Shown here: positions 1 through 5,492 of the stretch, piece after piece
How the letters are laid out: each line of letters begins with the position of its first letter
How positions within the stretch are numbered: position 1 is the first letter of the stretch
Source of the DNA: Pseudonocardiales bacterium
GTDB taxonomy: Bacteria > Actinomycetota > Actinomycetes > Mycobacteriales > Pseudonocardiaceae
Assembly (NCBI GenBank): GCA_025465385.1
Contig: JAODNG010000336.1
Coordinates: 1-5,597, forward strand
Direction: 5' to 3'
DNA: 5,597 nt
Made by a program: the position numbers and the translations under genes
The notes under the pieces: model-generated
Seen by the model: only the letters and a program-made list of their open reading frames with translations
The model's database searches: none
What the model was told of the DNA's origin: nothing

Positions 1-235
1 TTCGCGCGCATCTCGCTGAGTTCGTCGGCCAGGCACCTGAAGCCTACGTGTTTCTGGGACCCAAGGGCGCCCGTCCACCGGCAACTTCGACCATCTGTGA
101 TAAGGCGCGTCAACTGGCCGGAGTCCCGCAGCTGCATCTGCACGACCCTGCGGCACACCGGAAACACCCTCGCGGTGAAAACTGGAGGACGCTGCGCGAG
201 CGGATGGAGCGCATGGGACCCCGCTCAACGCTGCC
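1..235 (+). pseudogene. Decayed tyrosine recombinase (phage-type integrase), catalytic-domain fragment
   Basis: This is the catalytic half of a tyrosine site-specific recombinase, the enzyme that integrates phages and integrative elements; it continues beyond the left edge. In frame from base 3 it reads RAHLAEFVGQAPEAYVFLGP then KGAR. The frame then changes near base 75 (GNFDHL at 80-97), near 98 (DKARQLAGVPQLHLHD, 99-146), at an extra C at 147 (LRHTGNTLA), and near 188 (TLRERMERMG). Put together this gives the family's HDLRHTGNTLA...TG.TLRE.MERMG block. It contains the H-x-x-R catalytic box, split by the extra C. The next expected catalytic His, in MGHSS, is Pro (MGPRS), and no catalytic Tyr region could be followed past about base 235. 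Four frameshifts plus a lost His mean it is dead. The family call rests on remembered motif similarity. Confidence 0.75.
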
Positions 236-388
236 GCAGGATGGGAAGGAGCGGAAGCGGGATACCCGCGCTACCTGCTGGCCGACCGCTGTGGTGTCCA
301 GTCTCGGCTATCTCGGCGTGTAGTCCGCCGGAGGCGGTTCTGTGGGATGAGCTGAGTAACGTCAGCGGTCTCCGTTTCCTTGATCGGT

Positions 389-394
389 AGGAGG
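389..394 (+). promoter_or_regulatory. Ribosome binding site AGGAGG of the cupin gene, deciding its start
   Basis: AGGAGG ends five bases before the ATG at 400. A GTG at 394 in the same frame overlaps this site and so cannot be served by it. The ATG at 400 is therefore the preferred start. Confidence 0.8.
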
Positions 395-399
395 TGCCG

Positions 400-888
400 A
401 TGGGGCTGTACTGGTTAGATCGGGACGAAGGCGAGGCGCTGTGGATGTTCGATGTGCTGGACACGATCAAGGCCAGCGCAGACCAGACCGGCAATAGCTT
501 CACGCTCGTGGAAACGATTAACTCTCGGGGTACGGGCCCGCCGCTTCACGTCCATGACCGGTTCGATCGGGGATTGTACGTCGTTGAAGGCGAGTACACC
601 GTTGTAGTCGGAGACAAGAGCATCCGGGCTCGGGCTGGTACGTGGATCTTCGTGCCGCGGAGTGTCCCGCACACGTGGCGATGCGATTCGTCAGAGGGGC
701 GAATCCTGGCTCTGCTCGTGCCCGGGGGCTCTGATGGCTTCTTCAGGGAAGTAGGAGAGCCTGTCACCGACCGCAGCCAACTGCCGCCAGGGCGCGTGCC
801 GGACGTTGAACGCCTGTCGAACGTGGCCGCACAGTACGGGATGAGGTTCGTTGGGCCTCCGCTCGGCAGCGCAGAGCCAGCCGACTGA
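400..888 (+). CDS. Single-domain cupin protein, quercetin-dioxygenase-like, with an altered metal-binding motif
   Basis: This 162-aa cytoplasmic protein has one cupin beta-barrel (about residues 34-112). Cupin motif 1 begins GTGPPLHVHD (residues 44-53) with His50 and His52. Motif 2 is VPRSVPHTWR (85-94) with His91. After the barrel comes a short tail containing the GGSDGFFREVGEPV stretch typical of actinobacterial cupins annotated as quercetin 2,3-dioxygenase-like. Cupins normally bind a metal with two His, a Glu and a third His. Here the Glu position (expected ...EDEAFYVLEGE, found FDRGLYVVEGE) is Arg57, so normal metal chemistry is doubtful. Substrate and pathway cannot be read from the sequence. 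The start is fixed by the AGGAGG site. The gene stands alone between two pseudogenes, and the broken gene behind it begins only a few bases after its stop. The cupin fold is certain; an enzymatic role is not. Confidence 0.9.
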   Translation: MGLYWLDRDEGEALWMFDVLDTIKASADQTGNSFTLVETINSRGTGPPLHVHDRFDRGLYVVEGEYTVVVGDKSIRARAGTWIFVPRSVPHTWRCDSSEGRILALLVPGGSDGFFREVGEPVTDRSQLPPGRVPDVERLSNVAAQYGMRFVGPPLGSAEPAD

Positions 889-895
889 AGTCAGG

Positions 896-1549
896 ACTGA
901 AAGCGGAGTCGATTTGTGCCTGCGTGGCGCCCGCCTCCGCGGTCGTCTTGACCTGGACAATCTGACCACGACCGTCAAGTTGACTCTGCTTGACTGTCTG
1001 CTGGATGAAGGCCTCACCGCCGAGGCCGCTCACCTGCCGGGCTTGTCGCTGAGACGGTGCCTTCTGACCTATTCCGTCGAAGCCGGCGCTGTACGCCGAC
1101 GAGCTGCGCACCGACGGTCGGATGTCTCGCGGGGTCCACGATTCTCGCGTCGACCGTCGACGGCGCGATACGGATGATTCGGCGCGCGCATCGGCGGCGA
1201 ACTGGACTGCTCCGGCGTCACCATCACCAATCCCTCTGGGGCCGCCTTGCATGGTGAGCACCTCCAGGTCGCCGGCAACTTCTCCCTCCGCGCGGCTTCA
1301 CCGCCGACGGTCACGGTGAGCTGGGCGCGGTACGGCTGGCCGAGGCGCAGATCGGCGGCCACCTGGACTGCTCTGGGGCCATCATCCGCAACTCCTCTGG
1401 CCCCGCGCTACGGGCCGGGGGCCCTGCGGGTGGCCGGCAGGGTCTTCCTGCGTGAGGGTTTCATCGCTCATAGTGTCGGCGAGCTGGGCGCGGTGCGGCT
1501 GGTCGGGGCGCACATCGGTGGCGATCTCAGCACAAAGGACACTCGTTGA
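896..1549 (+). pseudogene. Frameshifted, truncated fragment of a repeat-built 'membrane-associated oxidoreductase'-like protein
   Basis: The peptide, followed across frames, is built of repeats of about 54 residues with the core GAxIGGxLDCSGAxI and the partner segment GELGAVRL. The order is VDLCLRGARLRGRLDLDNL, ALYADELRTDG, LAGSTILASTVDGA, ARIGGELDCSGVTI, HGEHLQVAGNFSLR, GELGAVRLAEAQIGGHLDCS, then LRVAGRVFLREGF and GAHIGGDLSTKDTR before a TGA at 1547. Five indels break it, near 1082, 1125, 1180, 1293 and 1420. DNA repeat spacing agrees: GAGCTGGGCGCGGT recurs 163 bp apart (162+1) and CTGGACTGCTC recurs 161 bp apart (162-1). Such proteins are common in Streptomyces and relatives, where they are often labelled membrane-associated oxidoreductase, but no redox motif is visible and the function is unknown. 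The N-terminal region and later repeats are missing. Confidence 0.8.
1318..1546 (+). repeat. Two diverged copies of a 162-bp coding repeat inside the pseudogene
   Basis: The copies begin GAGCTGGGCGCGGT at 1318 and at 1481. They encode GELGAVRL followed by (A/V)-(E/G)-A-(Q/H)-IGG-(H/D)-L. A third, more eroded copy lies upstream around 1160-1217 (ARIGGELDCSG). The unit encodes 54 residues. Spacings one base above and one base below 162 locate the indels. Confidence 0.75.
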
Positions 1550-1768
1550 CCCGGACCTTCGATGGAGCAAGTGAGGGGAATCGACCCGCGTCTAGAACTA
1601 GGGAATCTGCTTACCCTGCCGGATACTACTCGCTGGCCGGCGCTTGGCCTGCACCTTAGCGTACCGCAGGTGACGCCATTGACCCCTCGTACAGCACGCA
1701 GATAGCACGACGATGGTTTGCTCTGCTCGTATGAAGGGAGGCGGAAGCGGGTATCCTGTTGTCTCGGC

Positions 1769-2023
1769 GGGTTCGTCCTGAAGCAGGCAGGCGCGGGGGC
1801 CGAGGTGGAGACACCCAGCGGCTGAACGATCTTGTCCCCTACCCCAGGCTCGCTACGCCTCGGCGTCGACGTGACGGGATACACACTCCCCATCCCGGAG
1901 CGCGGATCAGCCGTGCGTCGGGTTGCTTGGGAATGTCGCTGCATCCGGCTGAGCGGCGGCTACGCACCCGTGGACCTCGACACGTGTGACCTCGTCGTGC
2001 CGCTTTCGCTGGCGACTGGCTGA
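1769..2023 (+). pseudogene. Possible gene remnant of unknown family
   Basis: One frame reads GFVLKQAGAGAEVETPSG, meets a TGA at 1823, and then continues open as ...LGVDVTGYTLPIPERG through VAWECRCIRLSGGYAPVDLD to a TGA at 2021. About 75% of third codon positions in the second part (from about 1865) are G or C, above the surrounding DNA, which is why it is listed. No family was recognised, and no ribosome binding site sits at a sensible distance from a start codon. It may be the worn 3' end of a gene, or a chance open frame. Confidence 0.25.
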
Positions 2024-2265
2024 CGATGATCATGTATGAGGCCCACCGACCGGAAGAACGGGCGCGCGGGGGGCACGCGCTCGGCTAGACACGGGGGTCG
2101 TCGTCCTTAGCTCCAACCTTGTAACCGCACGGTTCGGCGCATTCGTGATCGCGGCAGGGGTCGACGGCTACCTCGGCGGGCACAAGATCTCACAGATTAT
2201 TTCGGGCACACGTATTTCGGCGGGTCGCGCGGCTCTCTTCCAACCGTCCACGGAAAGACCGAGGG

Positions 2266-2272
2266 AAAGGAG
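2266..2272 (+). promoter_or_regulatory. Ribosome binding site AAAGGAG of the two-helix membrane protein gene
   Basis: AAAGGAG lies five bases before the ATG at 2278, the same spacing as for the cupin and patatin genes. It marks 2278 as the start of translation. Confidence 0.8.
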
Positions 2273-2277
2273 CGATC

Positions 2278-2802
2278 ATGACGACACAACCCACCCCTCG
2301 CGCGTCGCTGCACGGGAACCACGTCGCGATGCAGCTGCAGTGGTACCTCCGCACCCTGTCCGCATTGGGCGCAATGAGCGCGCTGGTATACGCGGCGCTG
2401 CTCGGTTGGCGCACCAACGCAAACGGCGTTGTCACCGCGGCCGCCTTCGCCGTCGGCTTCCTCTTCGCCACCTTCGCGCTAGCAGGCGTCGTCCCAGCGA
2501 ACATCAAGATTGGCGACGTCGAAGTTAAACTGCAACAGGCCCGGGAAAACGGCGCCGACGAAGGCCGAGTCGAAGGACTCGCCGCTGGTACCGCCATCAG
2601 CAAAGGCGTCGCAGCCGGTGACCTCGGAGTTGATCAGGTCCAGGCAGCCCTGCACACTGCCCTGACAAGCCCGGAAGCGCTACGGATCGACGGCATCAAC
2701 CTGCCCGTCGCACAACTCACACCCTCCGCGGCCGAAGTGAAGATTCACACGGTGGCCGACGCCCTGACCACGGTGGCCAAGCACAGCGGGCGTCCCACCT
2801 AG
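2278..2802 (+). CDS. Small protein of unknown function with two predicted membrane helices
   Basis: This 174-aa protein was not recognised as a known family. Residues 1-24 are polar. Two hydrophobic segments follow: about 26-44 (TLSALGAMSALVYAALLGW) and 50-72 (GVVTAAAFAVGFLFATFALA, ending GVV), joined by a five-residue loop RTNAN. This makes a helical hairpin with both ends probably on the same side. After PANIKIGDVEVKLQQA (73-88) comes a soluble C-terminal half rich in Ala and Gly, including ENGADEGRVEGLAAGTAISK (90-109), ending with a predicted amphipathic stretch SAAEVKIHTVADALTTVAKH (150-169). No enzyme motif, signal-peptide cleavage site or metal-binding residues were seen. Codon use is normal for a high-GC actinobacterium. 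A strong hairpin follows about 30 bp after the stop, so it is probably transcribed alone. Its reality is well supported; its role is open. Confidence 0.82.
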   Translation: MTTQPTPRASLHGNHVAMQLQWYLRTLSALGAMSALVYAALLGWRTNANGVVTAAAFAVGFLFATFALAGVVPANIKIGDVEVKLQQARENGADEGRVEGLAAGTAISKGVAAGDLGVDQVQAALHTALTSPEALRIDGINLPVAQLTPSAAEVKIHTVADALTTVAKHSGRPT

Positions 2803-2831
2803 GGGGCAGCGTCTGGCGGGACGGGATACCC

Positions 2832-2863
2832 GCGCCACCGTTGGTGACTTACCACTGTGGCGC
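2832..2863 (+). terminator. Hairpin terminator after the two-helix membrane protein gene
   Basis: GCGCCAC (2832-2838) pairs perfectly with GTGGCGC (2857-2863). Inside, TGGT (2842-2845) pairs with ACCA (2851-2854) around a five-base loop, GACTT. It starts 30 bp after the stop codon. There is no T run after it, which is common for actinobacterial terminators. A role in mRNA 3'-end stability is an alternative. Confidence 0.6.
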
Positions 2864-3040
2864 CGGTCCCCATGGGGAACATAGGGAGCGAAGGCCTCGC
2901 CGAAGGCGCTGCGCATGGTCATAAGTTGGGCGATGTGGCTACCTGGTCGGCCGGCATATGAGCCGAGTGTGTAAGTCGCAACAATGGATCAGGCACGCGG
3001 TCCTATCCCCGATGCCAGGAAATCGTGCGGTTTTGGGTAA

Positions 3041-3068
3041 TTGACCCTGTGCAGAACGAACTGACACT
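3041..3068 (+). promoter_or_regulatory. Weak candidate promoter for the patatin gene
   Basis: TTGACC (3041-3046) resembles a housekeeping -35 box. With a 16-bp spacer the -10 position would be GACACT (3063-3068), which keeps only three of six consensus bases. It would leave a leader of about 145 nt before the ATG at 3219. Offered as the best candidate in a gap that should contain a promoter, not as a firm call. Confidence 0.22.
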
Positions 3069-3207
3069 GGGCAACAACACCACGAACCTTTCATTCGAAG
3101 TCTTTCATAGCAACGGCCGGTAAACCTCTGCGCGCGGGGCGAACGGGCTGCACGGTCGACGTTGTGCAAATGGAACGCGGGAGCGCCGCTGCCGTGGGTC
3201 CACGGAA

Positions 3208-3213
3208 AAGGAG
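3208..3213 (+). promoter_or_regulatory. Ribosome binding site AAGGAG of the patatin gene, deciding its start
   Basis: AAGGAG sits five bases before the ATG at 3219. The same frame is open back to a TTG at 3162, which would add 19 residues (MCKWNAGAPLPWVHGKGAA in that reading). That stretch has no binding site in front of it and lies outside the conserved domain, so 3219 is chosen. Confidence 0.85.
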
Positions 3214-3218
3214 CTGCA

Positions 3219-4277
3219 ATGTCTATCGACCCGGCCAACATCCGGACCGCTATCGTGCTGCAGGGGGGAGGCGCCCTGGGCGCCTACGAGTTCGGCGTGC
3301 TCAAGGCCATCTACGACCAGCGGCCGGGCTTCAAGCCGGCAGCGGTGGCCGGCATCTCAATCGGTGCCGTGACCGCCGCCGTGCTCGGCGGCGCCCGGAG
3401 CGAGCCCATCGCCGCCCTTGAGACACTATGGCGCGACAAGCTGACCGTGTCGTCCACGGTCCCCGGCTTCCCGGGGATGCCGTTCCCGTTTATGCCGCGC
3501 GAAGTCGAGCAGTCCTTGGCGGTCTTCGGCAACCCCGGCATGTACGGGCTGAACCCGCAGCTGCTGATGGCGCCGTGGGCGAGCACGAGCATCTACCAGA
3601 CAGGGCCGCTGCGCCAGACCCTGGCGGAGCTGGCCGACCTCGACAAGCTCAACCGCGGCGGCATCCGGGTGATCGTAGGCGCCATGGACGTCGAGACCGC
3701 TCTGATCAAGTATTTCGACAATGCCAGGCACAATCTCACTTTCGAGGCGGTGGTGGCCAGCGGGAGCCTCCCGCCCTCGTTTCCCATGACCGAAGTCGAC
3801 GGGCAATGGTACTGGGACGGAGGCCTTTTCACCAACACCCCGCTGAGCCCGGCCATCAACTTCCTGGAGGCCTGCGAGCCGGATAATCCCGCCATCCACC
3901 GGGAACTGATCGTGGTGGATCTGTTCCCCATGAAAGCCCCCTTGCCTCAATCGCTGCCCGACGTCATCAACAGGATGACGCAACTCCAGTACACAAGCCG
4001 GATCAAGCTCGACAAGAAGCTCTTCGACAAGATCAACAAGATCATCCGGCTCATCGAGCGCGTCGACGCCGAGCTCCCCGCCAAGAGCCCGCTACGATCG
4101 GATCCGGACTACAAGGACATGTTGGGCCACCGAAGGATTGACAGCTTCAAGATCATAGACGCGGAACTCGATCACGACCTGGCTAACGCCAGCGACTTCT
4201 CCCGGTCGTCGATCGAGGGCCGGATCGAAACCGGTTACGATGACGCCAAGCGCCAAGGCGTGTTCTGGCATTCGTAA
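3219..4277 (+). CDS. Patatin-like phospholipase (acyl hydrolase) with DUF3734-type C-terminus
   Basis: This intact 352-aa serine acyl hydrolase uses a Ser-Asp dyad to cleave fatty acyl esters of phospholipids or related lipids. All family motifs are present: the oxyanion-hole loop QGGGALGAYEFG (15-26), the nucleophile elbow GISIG (45-49) with Ser47, the segment ASGSLPPSFP before the active-site Asp, and WDGG (199-202) with Asp200. The C-terminal third, from the QYTSRIKLDKKLFDKINK region through DFSRSSIEGRIETGYDDAKR, resembles the DUF3734 region of bacterial patatin-like proteins. There is no signal peptide or membrane helix, so it is probably a cytoplasmic enzyme acting at the membrane surface or on soluble lipids. 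Its own ribosome binding site and a 416-bp upstream gap indicate its own transcription unit. Substrate, regulation and physiological role cannot be read from the sequence; lipid turnover and membrane-attacking defence are both known uses of the fold. Confidence 0.96.
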   Translation: MSIDPANIRTAIVLQGGGALGAYEFGVLKAIYDQRPGFKPAAVAGISIGAVTAAVLGGARSEPIAALETLWRDKLTVSSTVPGFPGMPFPFMPREVEQSLAVFGNPGMYGLNPQLLMAPWASTSIYQTGPLRQTLAELADLDKLNRGGIRVIVGAMDVETALIKYFDNARHNLTFEAVVASGSLPPSFPMTEVDGQWYWDGGLFTNTPLSPAINFLEACEPDNPAIHRELIVVDLFPMKAPLPQSLPDVINRMTQLQYTSRIKLDKKLFDKINKIIRLIERVDAELPAKSPLRSDPDYKDMLGHRRIDSFKIIDAELDHDLANASDFSRSSIEGRIETGYDDAKRQGVFWHS

Positions 4278-4785
4278 TTCCGTCACCGTGACCAGTGCAC
4301 GTTCGGCGCGGGCAGAAACTGGACGAGGGGATCAACGCCAATGCGGAGGTTTAACCTGAGTCCCGCTGCCTCCATCTGGCCTGCGGCGGTTGCATGACTG
4401 ACCTACTCTAACCTGCTGGTTTGTTCTGGTTGTGTCCTGTCGTGACCTGTTCGACTTGACGTCTGACGGCCTGGACACGACCTGATCTTGGTTTCTCCAT
4501 CGCTAGCCGGTCCACGCCACAGCACGCTGCATGTCGGCCTGACCCCCAGGACGGGTGAAGCGGAGACGGTCACTAATTGCGTTGGCGAGCTTTGTCTCGA
4601 AGAGGGTCAGGGGCAGGAGCCATATGGGTTATCGCTGACGTCCGTCTTCGTGGTCTTGGATTCGTGGCCTTGGATGACTCGAATTTGCGGCTTACCGATT
4701 ACCAGTAGCGACTATCGCACGCAGGGCGAGTGTCGAAGTCGACTGATCCCCGTTACGGTGCGGTGCCGGATGGTCGAGATGATCA
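4278..4785. other. 508-bp gap downstream of the patatin gene with no supported gene
   Basis: Just after the patatin stop is an 11-bp palindrome GTCAC-C-GTGAC (4282-4292), too tight to be a good terminator stem by itself. Bases 4390-4500 are richer in T than the rest of the window and contain scattered ACCTG words on no fixed period. Near 4610-4625 a purine-rich GGGGCAGGAG precedes ATG 4624, but that frame stops after four codons. No recognisable protein remnant was found on either strand. Confidence 0.5.
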
Positions 4786-4932
4786 ATGATCGCGGTGCGT
4801 GTAGGTGCGCACGTGCTCTGCAGTATAGGTGTAGAACGTCAACAGCCTGTTGAAAGCAGCGACGACGGTGCGGACCAGGCCGACGAGGACGGCGACGACG
4901 GTGTGGCAGGAGCGATGGTCCCGGTGGCCTGA
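4786..4932 (+). CDS. Possible 48-aa acidic protein, or the 3' remnant of one, ending just before a terminator
   Basis: From ATG 4786 this frame reads MIAVRVGAHVLCSIGVERQQ (1-20), then an acidic part including SSDDGADQADEDGDDG (24-39), ending AGAMVPVA and a TGA. The stop lies 23 bp before the strongest terminator-like hairpin of the window, which suits a real 3' gene end. Against it are the absence of a clear ribosome binding site and only about two thirds G/C at third codon positions. The opposite strand in the same place has a stronger codon bias. No family was recognised. A small noncoding RNA ending at the terminator is another possibility. Confidence 0.25.
   Translation: MIAVRVGAHVLCSIGVERQQPVESSDDGADQADEDGDDGVAGAMVPVA
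4839..4853. repeat. Perfect 15-bp palindrome, operator-like
   Basis: TCAACAG-C-CTGTTGA is a perfect inverted repeat with seven-base arms around one central base, the shape of a dimeric repressor site. It overlaps both opposing reading frames here. A 7-bp arm with a one-base gap has roughly a one-in-three chance of arising somewhere in a window this long, so this is suggestive only. Confidence 0.35.
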
Positions 4933-4955
4933 TGGCGTTAATGGCACGAACGCCG

Positions 4956-4994
4956 ACGGCGGCCCTTCCCATGATCGGGACAGGCCGCCGTTTT
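4956..4994 (+). terminator. Strong intrinsic terminator hairpin on the + strand
   Basis: ACGGCGGCC (4956-4964) pairs perfectly with GGCCGCCGT (4983-4991). Inside, TCCC (4967-4970) pairs with GGGA (4977-4980) across a 2x2 mismatch, closed by the six-base loop ATGATC. The T at 4991 and TTT at 4992-4994 directly follow the stem. A T run on this side and none on the other gives the + direction. No well-supported gene lies upstream within 650 bp, so it may end the small acidic frame or an unannotated RNA. Confidence 0.75.
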
Positions 4995-5255
4995 GGCTGG
5001 TGGGGGGAGCGGATCGGGGGACCGGCATGGCCAGCTTGGAAGACTGCGCCCGGCGCGTAGTCAGGGGCCCCGACCTGCGACGGACCAGCGGCACAGTGCA
5101 CCGTTAGTGACCGTGGTTTACCGGGGTTAATAGTACGCCAACAGCACGGCGCACGTAGTTGATCGTGAGCTAAGCGCGCTGTTGCCTCGTCACTACGTAC
5201 GACAGGCGAGGCGCGAAGGGTACCTCGTCGCGTCGCGAGCTTCCCTCGGGAGACG
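4995..5255. other. Intergenic stretch without a supported gene
   Basis: Open frames exist on both strands but give Arg-, Pro- and Gly-rich peptides with no family resemblance. One modest hairpin is visible: GCCTCG (5184-5189) with CGAGGC (5207-5212), partly extended by GTC/GAC. Nothing else was recognised. Confidence 0.4.
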
Positions 5256-5326
5256 GACCAGGGGCCGGCGTCCAGGTGGAGCACCCGACGCGCTGACCGA
5301 CCTGGACGCCTGCCCTCTGGTCTGTT
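5252..5326. repeat. Long near-perfect inverted repeat (stem of about 21-25 bp, 22-base loop)
   Basis: GACCAGGGGC (5256-5265) pairs with GCCC (5312-5315) plus CTGGTC (5317-5322), with one bulged T at 5316. After one mismatch (5266 against 5311), GGCGTCCAGGT (5267-5277) pairs perfectly with ACCTGGACGCC (5300-5310). Four outer positions (5252-5255 with 5323-5326) add two standard pairs and two G-T pairs. The loop is 5278-5299. It is the longest stem in the window and matches no gene. Possible roles are a terminator (the right flank TGTTGCTCCTT is moderately T-rich), a recombination or replication site, or a folded RNA. Confidence 0.7.
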
Positions 5327-5471
5327 GCTCCTTGGGCGCTGACGGTCTTGATCATAGTGCTGGCTGCCCACGCCGGTGCGTCCTTGTATCAGCGCGAGCC
5401 ATGTGTCCTCATCAAGTGACGAGGCTGACGCGTGTCAGAAAGCCGACGCTGCCTCTGTCACGTAGCTGACA

Positions 5472-5488
5472 GCCGCCGACCTGGCGGC
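5472..5488 (+). repeat. Short perfect hairpin upstream of the right-edge leader
   Basis: GCCGCC (5472-5477) pairs with GGCGGC (5483-5488) around the loop GACCT. It could be a short terminator separating the preceding DNA from the leader that follows, but it has no T run. Confidence 0.4.
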
Positions 5489-5492
5489 CCCA

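Larger units (their letters stand above)
1550..2277 (+). other. 728-bp gap with coding-like scraps but no intact gene
   Basis: No reading frame here has both a proper start with ribosome binding site and a recognisable product. Three stretches look like worn coding DNA. One open frame at 1562-1705 could encode 47 residues (MEQVRGIDPRLELGNLLTLP...), with only about 57% G/C at third positions and no binding site. A second, at about 1769-2023, is described separately. The third, 2040-2230, contains a peptide resembling a protein core (DTGVVVLSSNLVTARFGAFV at about 2088-2147, then IAAGVDGYLGGHKISQ) with no start codon before 2145. The gap also holds a 12-bp palindrome AACCG-CA-CGGTT at 2123-2134. 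The flanking pseudogenes suggest a decay zone. Confidence 0.5.
2803..3218. other. 416-bp intergenic region between the membrane-protein and patatin genes
   Basis: The left part holds the terminator hairpin at 2832-2863 and then the palindrome TCCCCATGGGGA (2868-2879). A small frame MGNIGSEGLAEGAAHGHKLG (from ATG 2872, closing at 2961) has no ribosome binding site and is not called. The right part is less GC-rich. It has a TTGACC box (3041-3046) and a heptamer CTTTCAT repeated at 3088 and 3102, 14 bp apart, and is presumably the control region of the patatin gene. No other gene was seen on either strand. Confidence 0.5.
4783..4947 (-). pseudogene. Possible coding remnant on the minus strand
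   Basis: Read from GTG at 4947 toward 4783, this frame gives 54 residues, including the hydrophobic TVVAVLVGLVRTVVAAFNRL and the ending LTFYTYTAEHVRTYTHRDH. G or C occupies about 84% of third codon positions from residue 12 on, a signal expected of real actinobacterial coding DNA and stronger than that of the opposing acidic frame. There is no ribosome binding site or good start, so it may be only the 3' end of a lost gene. Only one of the two opposing readings is likely to be real. Confidence 0.28.

Noticed and set aside
764..1261. A 165-codon minus-strand frame opposite the end of the cupin gene and the oxidoreductase-like pseudogene
   Set aside because: The + strand explains this DNA through clear repeat motifs. 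The minus peptide is Arg/Ala/Ser-rich without a family.
1591..1601. TCTAGAACTAG, identical to part of a common cloning-vector polylinker
   Set aside because: Only 11 bases match and the following bases (GGGAATC) diverge from the polylinker, so this is taken as coincidence rather than vector contamination.
2872..2961. Short frame MGNIGSEGLAEGAAHGHKLG... that looks faintly like the Gly/Ala-rich part of the upstream membrane protein
   Set aside because: No ribosome binding site, only 29 codons, and its ATG lies inside the palindrome TCCCCATGGGGA. The resemblance is compositional.
3426..3983. A 185-codon minus-strand frame opposite the patatin gene
   Set aside because: It is the mirror of the patatin coding strand, which has all the family motifs. 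The minus peptide has no recognisable features.
4672..4690. AATTCGAGTC on the minus strand, resembling a tRNA T-loop
   Set aside because: The flanking bases do not form the T stem, and no acceptor or anticodon stem is present. No other tRNA-like structure was found.
4822..4842. TTGACG and TATACT on the minus strand, resembling promoter boxes
   Set aside because: They are only 9 bp apart, far too close for a sigma-70-type promoter.
5252..5326. Integron attC site as an explanation of the long hairpin
   Set aside because: The expected RYYYAAC and GTTRRRY core sites are not present at the ends of the stem.
4712..5371. A 219-codon open frame on the minus strand, the second longest in the window
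   Set aside because: The peptide is a low-complexity mix rich in Arg, Pro and Gly with no domain. It runs through the strong terminator and the long hairpin, and has no ribosome binding site. Long chance open frames are normal in high-GC DNA.
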